Origin: Epilithonimonas arachidiradicis
GTDB lineage: Bacteria > Bacteroidota > Bacteroidia > Flavobacteriales > Weeksellaceae
Length of the DNA: 64,000 nt
NCBI RefSeq assembly: GCF_003610695.1
Contig: NZ_RAQH01000012.1
Coordinates: forward strand, 50,676 to 114,675
Direction: 5' to 3'
The notes beneath the pieces were generated by a model, which was not told the origin of the DNA, did not search any database, and saw only the letters and a list, made by a program, of their open reading frames with translations. Below, piece after piece: positions 1 through 9,458 of this stretch; position 1 is the first letter of the stretch; the number at the start of each line of letters is the position of its first letter. A program made the translations under genes and the position numbers.

Positions 1-1664
1 CTAACGGTATGGTGTTGGAACTTTTAAATGGCACTGATACTTCCAATGAGCGTTATCGTGTTTATTGGGATGACAGCGATATAACAAGGACAACTACCAA
101 TAACCAAGGAAAAGGATCTACACCTACTAATGCCAGTATTGCCGGATCACTCAGTGGACCAACCGGAACTGGCGGACATATGTGGGGACAGCAGAACAAC
201 AACACAAGTCCTTTGACCTCAACCAACCTTGGAAATGGTTTTGGTAACGAAAAGTCAATTGATACTTGGTCTTATATCAAAGGTCCGATTGCACAATCGG
301 AAACATCGGTCATCGTAAAAACAGCAGACCTTCAGGTGACAGCAGTGACTGCAGATAAGACAACGTTAGCAATTGCAGACCAGATCACCTATACAGTGAA
401 AGTAAGAAATAATGGCCCTAGTGATGTAGAAAATTCACCATTCACTTTTACCGTTCCGGCAGGCTTTGATCCGCAGGCTTTCACGTTTACCGGTAACAGC
501 TGTGGTTCTCAAGCAATAGCTGTTAGCTACAATGCTACGACTCACACTTATTCTTCTCAACTTAATCTGCCCAACGGCTGTGAAATCACTTATACCTTCA
601 CACTGCTTGCTACCAGTGCTGCAACTGCAGGCGCTGTACAAGTTCAGGCTGCCATTCTAAGACCAAATGACGTTACAGATCCTGATGCCACCAATACCAC
701 ACCAGGAGTTCCTCCTACCAACGCACAGTATGAATGTGCTAACAACGGTCTTGGCGGGGTATGTAATAATATCCTTAATCACAATACCGTAACATTTACT
801 CCAGGAGAAATATGTACGGAGCCTGTCAATGGAAATACATTCCAGTGGAGCGTCTCCGATTCGCCAGGTCCTTATATTACACAAAATATTACGCAACCTG
901 CCTCCAATTATGGTTTTGTATTCGATATCTATGAATTGGATAATTCATTTAACCTCAACATTAATGGTACTTTAATCGCGGCGCAAGAACTCCAGTTCCA
1001 GTCATCCGGCACCTCCGGCATCAATGTCAGATTCGCAGACGGATCTCAATACGAAACTAATACAACCCACAACGGGACAGCGGCTGATATATGGCAAATG
1101 AGGGGAAATCCTGCCAATCCACTTATCCGTATTTCTATCAGCCCGTCGGGTGCAATTTCTCTATACGGTAGCAAAACGTCATATGGTCCTCTTCAACCGC
1201 TGGTGCTGACCAATGGTAATACTTTCAATACCATCACTTGGAATCATACCGGAACAAATAATATTACGGTCACACAAAATGTTGTTGGAGTTACCATTAT
1301 GGACGGCTATGGTTATGGACTTAATATTACACCTTGTGCTTGCTATCGCCCACCTGTTGTTACAGGCAATGGCCCGGAGACCAAAATGGGAATTACTCTT
1401 TTGAAAAGAGCTGGTGCTGATGCTTCCGGAAACTGGCCAATGGCAAGGAAATCTGGACATATTGCCTTAGAATCCAATAGCCGGGGATTTGTCATCACCC
1501 GTTTATCTACAACAGAGATCCAGGGACAAAATAGCCCTACCGTCATCCCGCCAAAGATTACAAATCCGCAGGAAGGCATGATGGTTTATGACACAACAGT
1601 CAAATGTCTGAAGATTTACCACGACGGTATTTGGAGTTGTTTTAACAAACAGGCCTGTCCATAA
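1..1664 (+). CDS. DUF11-type secreted surface protein, 5' end outside window
   Basis: The reading frame is open from the window edge, so the true start lies outside; the first ATG inside is at 9. The visible 551 residues contain a DUF11-like beta-sandwich at about residues 106-230 (TYTVKVRNNGPSDVEN is typical), followed by Asn/Thr/Gly-rich beta-type sequence. The C-terminus carries the segment GMMVYDTTVKCLKIYHDG, also seen in variant form at the end of the next gene and common in Flavobacteriia cell-surface proteins. There are no membrane segments in the visible part. An export or adhesion role is inference; the enzyme function, if any, is not recognisable. It is followed 29 bp later by a second secreted protein with the same kind of tail, so the two are probably co-transcribed. 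Confidence 0.8.
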   Translation, partial: NGMVLELLNGTDTSNERYRVYWDDSDITRTTTNNQGKGSTPTNASIAGSLSGPTGTGGHMWGQQNNNTSPLTSTNLGNGFGNEKSIDTWSYIKGPIAQSETSVIVKTADLQVTAVTADKTTLAIADQITYTVKVRNNGPSDVENSPFTFTVPAGFDPQAFTFTGNSCGSQAIAVSYNATTHTYSSQLNLPNGCEITYTFTLLATSAATAGAVQVQAAILRPNDVTDPDATNTTPGVPPTNAQYECANNGLGGVCNNILNHNTVTFTPGEICTEPVNGNTFQWSVSDSPGPYITQNITQPASNYGFVFDIYELDNSFNLNINGTLIAAQELQFQSSGTSGINVRFADGSQYETNTTHNGTAADIWQMRGNPANPLIRISISPSGAISLYGSKTSYGPLQPLVLTNGNTFNTITWNHTGTNNITVTQNVVGVTIMDGYGYGLNITPCACYRPPVVTGNGPETKMGITLLKRAGADASGNWPMARKSGHIALESNSRGFVITRLSTTEIQGQNSPTVIPPKITNPQEGMMVYDTTVKCLKIYHDGIWSCFNKQACP

Positions 1665-1693
1665 AAATTAATAGTATAATAATATAATCAACG

Positions 1694-2275
1694 ATGAAAA
1701 AATTACACTCAATCATAGGTATATTTTTATCCACAGCGGCATTCTCGCAGGTGATTATCGGCAATGCAACGGGAACCGTACCTGCGGGGCAAAAGACTTC
1801 GGTACTTCTTGAGTTTGCAGCAGGGCAAAACAAAGGCATTATACTTCCCTATACACGATCTATCCCTGCCGGCGCTGGTCTTGCTGAAGGTACTTTTATC
1901 CTGGATACCAGAGACGCAACAAAAGTTAAAGTAAAATATTATAACGGCGTGACAGGTATGCAGTCCTCTGATGGCTGGTTTGATCTCAGTAATGGAAACA
2001 CCGCTGATATCTCGGCAACAATGCTCCTTCAGCCAACTAACGCAAGTGTTACTGAAGATGCTGCAGCAAAAGTTATTATAGGCGCAGCAAATACTTCTGC
2101 GGATGGCGTTCTTGTTTTGGAATCCGATTCCAAAGCAATGGTGTTGCCAATGGTAAACAGTACGGACGATGTGATTGATCCGGCACCGGGAATGATGGTT
2201 TACATCAACAAAGAAGGTGCAAAGAGGTTAGCTGTCTTCAATGGCAATGCGTGGACATTCTGGAAGGCTTCGTGA
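1694..2275 (+). CDS. small secreted protein with the same tail motif as its upstream neighbour
   Basis: 193 residues starting with a clear signal peptide (MKKLHSIIGIFLSTAAFSQ, cleavage after AFSQ). The body is Gly/Ala/Thr-rich with predicted beta strands, and the end (GMMVYINKEGAKRLAVFNG...W) matches the pattern of the preceding protein: 'GMMVY', a short strand, then a Trp-containing ending. It has no catalytic motif I can name. Being 29 bp behind the larger DUF11 protein, it may be its accessory or a paralogous fragment. Exported or cell-surface location is the safe call. Confidence 0.75.
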   Translation: MKKLHSIIGIFLSTAAFSQVIIGNATGTVPAGQKTSVLLEFAAGQNKGIILPYTRSIPAGAGLAEGTFILDTRDATKVKVKYYNGVTGMQSSDGWFDLSNGNTADISATMLLQPTNASVTEDAAAKVIIGAANTSADGVLVLESDSKAMVLPMVNSTDDVIDPAPGMMVYINKEGAKRLAVFNGNAWTFWKAS

Positions 2276-2302
2276 ATACCATAAATATCAATAATAAAAT
2301 TT

Positions 2303-2361
2303 GGCTGGGCAGTTTTTATAGGATTTAAAATCTTAATAATTTGTGTTTTTTCTGTCCAGCC
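2303..2361 (+). other. long-loop inverted repeat in leader of the small membrane gene
   Basis: GGCTGGGCAG at 2303-2312 can pair with CTGTCCAGCC at 2352-2361 (one G-U pair), enclosing about 39 bases. It ends 10 bp before the ATG at 2372. It could be an mRNA leader structure or an old terminator; there is no T-run directly after it. Confidence 0.3.
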
Positions 2362-2371
2362 TTTAAATAAT

Positions 2372-2809
2372 ATGAAAATAAGTAATAAAAAAAATATTGA
2401 ACGCCTTGGCTTGTTTTTAATGTTAATGCTGATCCTTGACATCGCATTGATTGGATTACAATGGTTAATCGTGAGACAGCCGGATCGGTTTATCATTGTT
2501 TTACTGATATTATTTATTGCCCTAACCATTTACTTGAGCAAACTACAATATACGGAGTTTGAAAGTTCAGGCCTTGTGATAACAATTAAGAAGAAAAATT
2601 TATTTAGTGGAAATAGTTTTGTCTTTCCCTTGGTAGAACTTCCGGTACAATTGATCAAGAATTGTGAACTTAAATCTCAGGTCTTATATATCCGATGTGA
2701 AACTTGTGATGCGAAAGAAAAAACCCGCAACATCAAAATCAATATTATTGGATTTAACAAACAACAACAAAATTGCATTGTAAAAAACTTACCCGTTTGC
2801 AGCAATTAG
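2372..2809 (+). CDS. hypothetical small membrane protein
   Basis: 145 residues. Two hydrophobic segments near the N-terminus (about residues 10-27 and 34-51) are followed by a soluble, beta-rich stretch of about 85 residues (strands such as LVITIKKKNLF and VLYIRCETC) that could be a PH-like or immunity-type fold; this is only an impression. Two Cys residues occur in CETC. The upstream 60 bases contain a 10-bp inverted repeat (2303-2312 with 2352-2361). No recognised family. Confidence 0.6.
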   Translation: MKISNKKNIERLGLFLMLMLILDIALIGLQWLIVRQPDRFIIVLLILFIALTIYLSKLQYTEFESSGLVITIKKKNLFSGNSFVFPLVELPVQLIKNCELKSQVLYIRCETCDAKEKTRNIKINIIGFNKQQQNCIVKNLPVCSN

Positions 2810-2816
2810 AGTAATA

Positions 2817-2957
2817 ATGTTATCTATAACTTTAAGATATTGGGAACAATCACTCTTGTTTGTTAATCATCTGGATGCTTTAGAAAGACTTAATCTAAAA
2901 CAAAAAGCTGATAATATTTTCTTGTTGAATCTTTACAACTGTTTAACAGACATATGA
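2817..2957 (+). CDS. candidate 46-residue small ORF
   Basis: ATG at 2817 opens 46 codons (begins MLSITLRYWEQSLLF, ends NLYNCLTDI) in an otherwise empty gap. The composition is protein-like (amphipathic Leu-rich helices, YWEQ) rather than random AT-rich translation. It runs 15 bp into the 3' end of the opposing small gene. It could equally be a remnant of a larger gene. I recognise no family. Confidence 0.3.
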   Translation: MLSITLRYWEQSLLFVNHLDALERLNLKQKADNIFLLNLYNCLTDI

Positions 2958-3161
2958 ATTTCGAATATGAAAAATATTCATGGCCGCCATTTTATTTCTT
3001 TTAAGATCATAAACAATCTCTACTGTAAAATTCGAAAGTTCATATAGAACATACTGCAAATCATTAACTGCTTTGTCACTAACGATACATCCCATATTTT
3101 TAACCATTTCATACTGTATGTTATCCGGGAGATTTTTAAAATCATAATAAGAAATATCCAT
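2943..3161 (-). CDS. hypothetical 72-residue protein
   Basis: Small soluble protein beginning MDISYYDFKNLPDNIQYEMV. The pattern 'SYY-F--LP---QY--V--G' and the mid segment VLYELSNFTVEIVYD resemble a family of about 70-residue hypothetical proteins that I have seen in Chryseobacterium-type genomes (recognition from memory, not checked). The mix of one helix and a beta-hairpin ('NFTVEIVYDLKRNKM') suggests a compact fold. No function known. Confidence 0.55.
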   Translation of the reverse strand: MDISYYDFKNLPDNIQYEMVKNMGCIVSDKAVNDLQYVLYELSNFTVEIVYDLKRNKMAAMNIFHIRNSYVC

Positions 3162-3476
3162 AGTTGTAACTTTAATATCTTACATTTATCTCTTACAATT
3201 AATTGACCAAAACTTGTCTTTGTTGAAAAGTTAATGTAATTTTTTATCTTGATAAATTAGCTTGTAAAATTCAGGTTTAAAACGGGTTTGCTAAGAAATA
3301 ATGTTAAAACAACTGTTTAGTTCATTAATTTCTACAGATGTCGGGTGATTTTTGCAGAGGCTATAAAGGAATTAAGAAAAACAATCCGAAACCGATAAAA
3401 GTAAAACAAAAACAAAAGTAACCCAATGTAATTATCCATAGCTTTGAGTTGTCTTAACTCTGGAACATCAATTACA
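3162..3476. other. 315-bp intergenic region, promoter for serine hydrolase
   Basis: No gene seen. A -7-type box TAGCTTTG lies at 3439-3446, about 30 bp before the chosen start of the hydrolase. No convincing TTG at the right distance and no repeat is seen; the rest is AT-rich spacer between divergent genes. Confidence 0.4.
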
Positions 3477-4913
3477 ATGAAAAAATCAATCCCTATATTA
3501 TTAGCTTTTGCATCACAAATCGTTTTCGCACAATTATCTGCGGATAGTATAAAAGCAATCATCAAACAGGAAGTTGCTAATAAAAGAAGCAAAAGCATTG
3601 TTGTTGGAGTCATTGATAAAAGCGGAAGACAAATTTATTCCGAAGGCGTTTTGAGTGATGAAAATCCGGTTTTGCCAGACGGAAACACACTTTATGAAAT
3701 TGGTTCCATAACAAAAGTTTTCACCTCTCTCCTATTGGCAGATATGAATTTGAGAAATGAAGTTAATCTGAACGACCCCATCTCACAATATCTACCAAAA
3801 AATGTAAAATCTCCAACAAAAAACGGAAAAGAAATCACCTTGTCCAATCTTTCTACACACCGGTCAACTTTCCCACGATTTCCTTACAATGTTGACCCGA
3901 AAAATCTGGATCAGCCTTATAAAGATTATAGCGTGAAGCGTTTATACGAATATGTTTCTGATTTCAAACCAAGTTTTGACATCGATGCCAGATGGCAATA
4001 TTCCAATGTTGGGTATGGCATTTTAGGTGAAATTCTGACTTCGGTGGCTCGTAAAAAGAATTTCGACAGCTTTGTAGAAGATGTGATTTGCCAGCCTCTA
4101 GGAATGAAAAGTACAGTGATTACCTTCACTCCGGAAATCAGGAAAAGAGCTGCAATCGGGCATTCGGAATACGGTAAACCTGTTGATTTTATTGAGTTGG
4201 GAGCAATTGAAGCGGGAGGTGGTTTCCGGTCAACAGCCAATGATATGCTGACTTTTGCGGCGGCAAATTTGGGATTCATCAAATCCGATATTTATCCCGC
4301 AATGCAATTGACGCATCTGCAGCAAGCCAAAAAGGACGGCAACAGAGGTTATGTCACGCTTGGCTGGACCTTGCATAATGACGATGGGAGATATATTATT
4401 TTCAAAGATGGTGGAACGCCAGGATTCAGAACATTTTTAGGAATCGATAAAAAGAACGGATTTGCAGTTGTTGTTTTGTCCAATTCAAATAATAGTGTTA
4501 CAGATATCGGCAATCACATCATAGATCCTACTTCTAAGATAACACCTTACAAATATCCCTGGAAATTGCTGGACACATTACGAACAACTATTAAGCAATC
4601 TGGTGTAAATGAAGGAATAAGTCTATATAAGAGATTGAAAATCTCAAAAGCACCGGATTTAGATTTCAATGAGAACCAGCTCAATTATCTCGGTCACGAA
4701 TTAAGGAAAGCGAACAAAATCAATGATGCGATTAAAATATTCGAACTGAATGTTTCCGAATATCCAAATTCGACACTTCCCTACGAAAGTCTTGGCGAAG
4801 TTTACAAAAGGAATAACAACAAGAAAAAAGCAATCGAATGCTTCAGAAAAGCGCAGGAACTGGAACCGGAAAATCCGCGCTGGAAGTTTCTTCTTGATAA
4901 ATTGACAAACTAA
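3477..4913 (+). CDS. serine beta-lactamase-like hydrolase with TPR tail
   Basis: Family S12/class C-type penicillin-binding fold (PF00144). An ATG at 3444 also exists, but the one at 3477 gives a clean signal peptide (MKKSIPILLAFASQIVFAQ), so I chose it; 478 residues result. The catalytic S-x-x-K is S77-ITK80 (context EIGSITKVFTS), the Tyr-x-Asn motif is Y175-SN177, and GGTPGF near residue 308 replaces the third KTG-like element. The last ~75 residues form two TPR-like helical pairs (LGEVYKRNNNKKKAIECF). Such enzymes act in the periplasm as esterases or peptidases; real beta-lactamase activity cannot be inferred. A MarR gene and a TonB-receptor-like barrel follow on the same strand. Confidence 0.85.
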   Translation: MKKSIPILLAFASQIVFAQLSADSIKAIIKQEVANKRSKSIVVGVIDKSGRQIYSEGVLSDENPVLPDGNTLYEIGSITKVFTSLLLADMNLRNEVNLNDPISQYLPKNVKSPTKNGKEITLSNLSTHRSTFPRFPYNVDPKNLDQPYKDYSVKRLYEYVSDFKPSFDIDARWQYSNVGYGILGEILTSVARKKNFDSFVEDVICQPLGMKSTVITFTPEIRKRAAIGHSEYGKPVDFIELGAIEAGGGFRSTANDMLTFAAANLGFIKSDIYPAMQLTHLQQAKKDGNRGYVTLGWTLHNDDGRYIIFKDGGTPGFRTFLGIDKKNGFAVVVLSNSNNSVTDIGNHIIDPTSKITPYKYPWKLLDTLRTTIKQSGVNEGISLYKRLKISKAPDLDFNENQLNYLGHELRKANKINDAIKIFELNVSEYPNSTLPYESLGEVYKRNNNKKKAIECFRKAQELEPENPRWKFLLDKLTN

Positions 4914-4919
4914 AATCAT

Positions 4920-4950
4920 TATCCGTCTCAAAAAGGTGGATATTTTTTTT
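4920..4950 (+). terminator. intrinsic terminator after serine hydrolase
   Basis: Arms 4920-4928 and 4934-4942 pair over 9 positions (two G-U) around a CAAAA loop, followed by eight T residues. Confidence 0.7.
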
Positions 4951-5033
4951 CACCCATTTGTAACAAATTAAAAACAATCACAACCAATTAATTGATATAT
5001 CAATAATTGATAAATCATTTTAAAATTAGCATT

Positions 5034-5474
5034 ATGGAAAAATTAGATTCAATCATATTTTACAATATCGATAAAGCCATCCGAGCTTACAGAAATTACG
5101 CACAAAGACAACTGAAAGCGAATGGCTTCAATATCACAATCGACCAATGGCTCATCATCAAAGCGATTCTCGAAAATCCAGAAATCACACAGAACGAAAT
5201 CGGAAATCTGGTGTTCAAAGACAATGCTTCGGTTACGAGGATTATTGATTTATTAGTCAAATCGGGATTCATCATTCGGGAAATTCATCCCAACGATCGT
5301 AGAAAAACCAATCTGAAAGTAACCAAATCTGGTAAAGAAATCATCGAAAAAGTCCAGAACCTTGTAGAAAATAACAGAAGCGTGGCTTTAGAAAATGTTT
5401 CTAAATCTGAGTTAGAAATAATGAACTCTGCCCTTCTCAAAATAGCAGAAAACTGTATCAATACAAAAAAATAA
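5034..5474 (+). CDS. MarR-family transcriptional regulator
   Basis: 146 residues from the ATG at 5034 (an in-frame ATG at 5007 would add nine unconserved residues). The winged-helix core is clear: ITIDQWLIIKAILENPEITQ (helices 2-3), NEIGNLVFKDNASVTRIIDL (recognition helix) and the wing 'HPNDRRKTNLKVT' with the D-R-R pair typical of MarR proteins. Dimerisation helices flank it. Ligand unknown. It sits between the serine hydrolase and the barrel gene at 5547 (72 bp gap), so it may control one or both; this is inference. Confidence 0.9.
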   Translation: MEKLDSIIFYNIDKAIRAYRNYAQRQLKANGFNITIDQWLIIKAILENPEITQNEIGNLVFKDNASVTRIIDLLVKSGFIIREIHPNDRRKTNLKVTKSGKEIIEKVQNLVENNRSVALENVSKSELEIMNSALLKIAENCINTKK

Positions 5475-5546
5475 AACTCCCATCTGCAAAAAATCAATTA
5501 AATCAGCGAGAAATAAAATCACTTTTAATCAAAAAAAAATAACACA

Positions 5547-7979
5547 ATGACCAGAATATTTTTAGCCATACTTTTATGGATGATATCCTTCTTCACAACT
5601 GTGTTTGCGCAGTCCAGCCAGAATTTTTCTTTGTCGGGAACGATTGATTCCGGCAATACGAATCAGGTAGAAATCAATCTATTCAATTCCGAAAACAAAT
5701 TGGTAAAAACCGAAGTCACCGATCAAAATGGAAAATTCTCTTTCAATGATTTGATATCAGGAAATTACCATCTGAAAATCAATAAGAACGGTGCCGAAGT
5801 TTACCAATCGGAAGTTTCCGTTAATGAAAATGTTATAATGCCTTCGATTGCACTCAACGAGAAATCTATTGAAGCGGTAACCATTACCAAAACAAAACCT
5901 TACATCGAAAGACAGGACGGAAAAATGATCCTGAACGTAGAAAACAGCATCGCTTCCACCGGAAATTCTGCCTTTGAAGTGTTGGAAAAAGCGCCCGGCG
6001 TCAACATCGACAGCAACGACAATATCAGTATGCGTGGCAAAGCCAATCTCCTCGTTCAGATCGATGGAAAAAACACACCAATGACCGGAACCGACCTTGC
6101 GAATTACCTCAGAGGAATTCCGTCTTCAAGTGTTGAAAAAATCGAATTCATTACCAATCCTTCGTCAAAATATGATGCGGCGGGAACATCCATCATCAAC
6201 GTCAAACTCAAAAAAGATCAGCGAAAGGGTACCAACGGCAGTCTATCTACGTCTCTCGGAACCGGAAAATATATTAAAAACAACAACAGTTTCAGCATCA
6301 ACCACAGAAACAAAAAAGTCAATCTTTTTGCCAATTACAGCTTTGCTTACAGGGAGTTTTACAACAAGTTGACTCTGGACAGGAACTTCTATGAGAATGG
6401 AACTTTCAAGAATGCTTATGTTCAGGATAATTTTTTGAAAATGAATTTCCGCAATCACATCGCAAAAGTCGGAATGGATTATTACGCCAATGATAAAAAT
6501 GTTTTAGGATTTTCAGTCGGTCTTGTCAGCAATAGATTTGACCCGACAAGCAATAATAACACTCAGGTTCTGAACCAAAATTACCAGCCCGACGGAACAT
6601 TTAACACCAAAAGCAACAACCGCGACCATTGGAAAAATGTATCTCTGAACTTCAACCACAAGTACAAAATCGATTCGCTGGGTTCGGAACTCACAACCGA
6701 TCTGGATTACATCAACTATTCCAACACATCGCTTCAGAACTTCAACACAAGGAACTTTGATGTTGCAGGCAATCTTTCGCCATCTACCGACGACAGTCCG
6801 AATCCATATATTTTAAAAGGCGATCTGGACGGCAATCTCAATATCTATTCCTTAAAATCTGACCTTACCAAAGTATTCAGAAACAACTGGAAATTGGAAA
6901 CAGGAGTCAAAACAAGCTTCGTGAAAGCGGATAACGACCTTCAGTTTTTCAATGCAAGCTCGGGCAATTCTGTGATCGACAGATCAAAAACCAATCATTT
7001 CATTTACGAGGAAAACATCAACGCAGCTTATGGAAACGTGATCAAAAACTGGGATAAGATCAAAGTTAATTTTGGTCTGAGGATAGAAAACACCAACGTT
7101 ACAGGAAATCAGGTCACAACGAACCAAATCAACAAAAAGAATTACACACAGTTATTTCCAAGTGCCGTTTTTTCTTATGATATGGATGACAAAAACACGG
7201 TAGAGCTCAATTTCAGCCGAAGAATCACAAGACCGAATTACCGTCAGCTCAACCCTTTCAAATTCTATCTTGACCCCACAACTTATCAAGCCGGAAACCC
7301 CAATCTCGATCCGCAAACTATGATGAATTATGAGTTCACCTACAGTTTGAGCAACAAATATTTTGCAACCTTGAGCTACAGCAAAACCAACAAAAACATC
7401 ACCGATGTTCTGATGCCGATTATCGAGGACGATAAAACAGTGGTGGTACAGACCAACGAGAATCTGAGTTCCGCATCTTATTACGGACTCAACCTGATTG
7501 CACCTGTAAAAGTGACTAAATGGTGGGATATGAATAACAACGCCAATTTCTATTACGGCACCTACACAGGGAACATCTCCAATACTTACATAAAAAACGA
7601 AGGGAACTTCACATTCAACATCAACAGCATCAACTCTTTCAAGATTGGGAACGGCTATTCGACAGAGTTATCAGGAAACTATCAGGCAAAGCAAATCTAT
7701 GCCTATATGCACCTGAAACCAATGTGGTCTGTGAACATCGGTGCTCAGAAGAAATTCAAGAACAACAGTACGCTCAAGTTCTCTTTCAACGACATCTTCT
7801 TCAAGAGCAATCCGGAAGCCCGAAACATCTATTCCGGCTATGTAGAAAACTTCATTGTGAGAAGAGACACCAGAGTGGCGACGCTTTCTTATACTTATAA
7901 TTTCGGTTCAGGAAAATCCGGGCAGGCTAGAAAAACGGGCGGTGCGGATGACTTGAAGCAGAGAGCTGGGAATGGATAA
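5547..7979 (+). CDS. outer-membrane TonB-receptor-like beta-barrel protein
   Basis: 810 residues. Signal peptide to about residue 22 (TVFAQ), then a carboxypeptidase-regulatory-like beta-sandwich at ~28-100 (FSLSGTIDSGNTNQVEI), a plug-like section at ~110-220 (MILNVENSIASTGNSAFEVL, SVEKIEF) and a long barrel of alternating aromatic strands ending in a polar tail rich in Gly and Lys. This matches the 'outer membrane beta-barrel protein' family (PF14905) of Bacteroidota, commonly next to MarR-type regulators. No TonB box is evident after the signal peptide. Substrate unknown. The S41-like gene starts 18 bp downstream. Confidence 0.85.
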   Translation: MTRIFLAILLWMISFFTTVFAQSSQNFSLSGTIDSGNTNQVEINLFNSENKLVKTEVTDQNGKFSFNDLISGNYHLKINKNGAEVYQSEVSVNENVIMPSIALNEKSIEAVTITKTKPYIERQDGKMILNVENSIASTGNSAFEVLEKAPGVNIDSNDNISMRGKANLLVQIDGKNTPMTGTDLANYLRGIPSSSVEKIEFITNPSSKYDAAGTSIINVKLKKDQRKGTNGSLSTSLGTGKYIKNNNSFSINHRNKKVNLFANYSFAYREFYNKLTLDRNFYENGTFKNAYVQDNFLKMNFRNHIAKVGMDYYANDKNVLGFSVGLVSNRFDPTSNNNTQVLNQNYQPDGTFNTKSNNRDHWKNVSLNFNHKYKIDSLGSELTTDLDYINYSNTSLQNFNTRNFDVAGNLSPSTDDSPNPYILKGDLDGNLNIYSLKSDLTKVFRNNWKLETGVKTSFVKADNDLQFFNASSGNSVIDRSKTNHFIYEENINAAYGNVIKNWDKIKVNFGLRIENTNVTGNQVTTNQINKKNYTQLFPSAVFSYDMDDKNTVELNFSRRITRPNYRQLNPFKFYLDPTTYQAGNPNLDPQTMMNYEFTYSLSNKYFATLSYSKTNKNITDVLMPIIEDDKTVVVQTNENLSSASYYGLNLIAPVKVTKWWDMNNNANFYYGTYTGNISNTYIKNEGNFTFNINSINSFKIGNGYSTELSGNYQAKQIYAYMHLKPMWSVNIGAQKKFKNNSTLKFSFNDIFFKSNPEARNIYSGYVENFIVRRDTRVATLSYTYNFGSGKSGQARKTGGADDLKQRAGNG

Positions 7980-7997
7980 TTTAAAATTACACATAGA

Positions 7998-9401
7998 ATG
8001 TACAGGGAATTAATTAAACAATTAACGATAACAGGTTTTTGCATATTTCTTCATTCTGCTACTAAAGCTCAAAATTACGATTGCAATTGTAGCCAGACGT
8101 TTGAGAAAATGACTGAAAAGCTTGAGAACAATTATATAGCTTATCATCTTACTAAATTGGAAATAGAAAAGGAATATGAAAGCAGAAAATTAAAGTACAA
8201 ATCACTTACGGATAGAACAGAAGCACAAAACTGTTCACAAGTATTGCAAGATTTTCTCGCATTTTTTAAAGACGGACACTTGTTTGTAACCGAATATCCA
8301 AACTTTTCCGAGGAGGATCTGGCAAGAACAAAATATGAAATAAAACAGAACATTTTTAATCCAAATATTCACAAAGTATTCGATTCTGATACAATAGAAG
8401 GTTATTGGACGGATGGAATTTCAAAATTTATGATCATTAAAAACCAGAATGCTAATATTTCTTTTGAATATGTGGCAGTGATTGTAGATTGTGATGATAA
8501 AACCAAAATTGGGGAAATTAAATTTGCAGTTAATGATTCCAAGCATAAATATGAAGGATTTTATTATACGAACAGATACGCCTCCCGATATGTAAAAGTA
8601 ACACCATATAAAGACAACTCATTGCTGTCAATTTGGGGTGGTATAACCTGGGGAAGATTAAATTCCAGAGAAGAACCTGTTTACAATCCAACCGCTCCAG
8701 GTTTCAAAAAAATTGATAATAAAAATGCATTGCTTACAATACCTTCCTTTCTGATTGATGCAAAAGATTTAAACCAAGTTCTTATTGATAATGAAAAAGA
8801 ACTGAAAAGCACAAATAATTTAATCATTGATATATGGGGAAATACGGGCGGCAACGGGATATATTTTGACTTATTGAGTTTGTATTACGAGAAACCTATT
8901 CATAATGAAAGAGGTTTGGCAATTGCCTCTGATGACAATATTGATTATTTTGAAAAATTCAATTCCAACAAGGGACAAGACAATCCTTATTTATCCGTCA
9001 TAAAGGCAATGAAGCAAAACAAAGGAAAAATAGTTCCGGGGCCTGACTTTGGCACATTAGAAATGAATCCCGAAAAGACTAATCTCAAAAAAATAGTGAT
9101 TCTGACAGATAGAAGCAATATAAGCGCTACAGAAACCTTCATTCTCCATTCAAAAGCGGTTAGCGACAAAGTAATAACGATGGGTGATAATACAGGAGGT
9201 GTTGTAGATTACAACAATATCAATCTTATCAAGCTCAACTGTGAAAAACACGGGATCTATTTCGGATATCCAACTTTTACATTAAATGACAGAATCATTA
9301 CGCAAGGATATAATAAAACAGGAATCATCCCAGACATAAAAATCAATAATTCAGTGAAAAATAAGATTGGATTCGTCCTAAAATATCTAAAAAACAATTG
9401 A
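7998..9401 (+). CDS. S41 (C-terminal processing) family peptidase
   Basis: 467 residues with an N-terminal signal sequence (LTITGFCIFLHSATKAQ). The C-terminal half has the S41 fold: NNLIIDIWGNTGGNG (the 'IDLR-N-GG' strand), KIVILTDRSNISATETF with the likely nucleophile S376 or nearby, and the late strand IIPDIKIN. The N-terminal 230 residues are not assignable. There is no PDZ domain visible, so it is closer to the short exported S41 proteins of Bacteroidota than to CtpA/Tsp. It is 18 bp behind the barrel gene, probably one transcript. Confidence 0.8.
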   Translation: MYRELIKQLTITGFCIFLHSATKAQNYDCNCSQTFEKMTEKLENNYIAYHLTKLEIEKEYESRKLKYKSLTDRTEAQNCSQVLQDFLAFFKDGHLFVTEYPNFSEEDLARTKYEIKQNIFNPNIHKVFDSDTIEGYWTDGISKFMIIKNQNANISFEYVAVIVDCDDKTKIGEIKFAVNDSKHKYEGFYYTNRYASRYVKVTPYKDNSLLSIWGGITWGRLNSREEPVYNPTAPGFKKIDNKNALLTIPSFLIDAKDLNQVLIDNEKELKSTNNLIIDIWGNTGGNGIYFDLLSLYYEKPIHNERGLAIASDDNIDYFEKFNSNKGQDNPYLSVIKAMKQNKGKIVPGPDFGTLEMNPEKTNLKKIVILTDRSNISATETFILHSKAVSDKVITMGDNTGGVVDYNNINLIKLNCEKHGIYFGYPTFTLNDRIITQGYNKTGIIPDIKINNSVKNKIGFVLKYLKNN

Positions 9402-9458
9402 ATTCAACTTTCATTTTAAATAGCAAAACTTAACATTTTTTAAACATTAATTTTTTTT

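Noticed and set aside
3332..3613. 93-residue minus-strand ORF
   Set aside because: Covers the start and signal peptide of the serine hydrolase; no coding signature.
3477..4913. Class C beta-lactamase resistance gene
   Set aside because: The S-x-x-K and Y-x-N motifs are present, but the large S12 family includes many esterases and peptidases, a TPR tail is atypical for AmpC, and there is no ampR neighbour.
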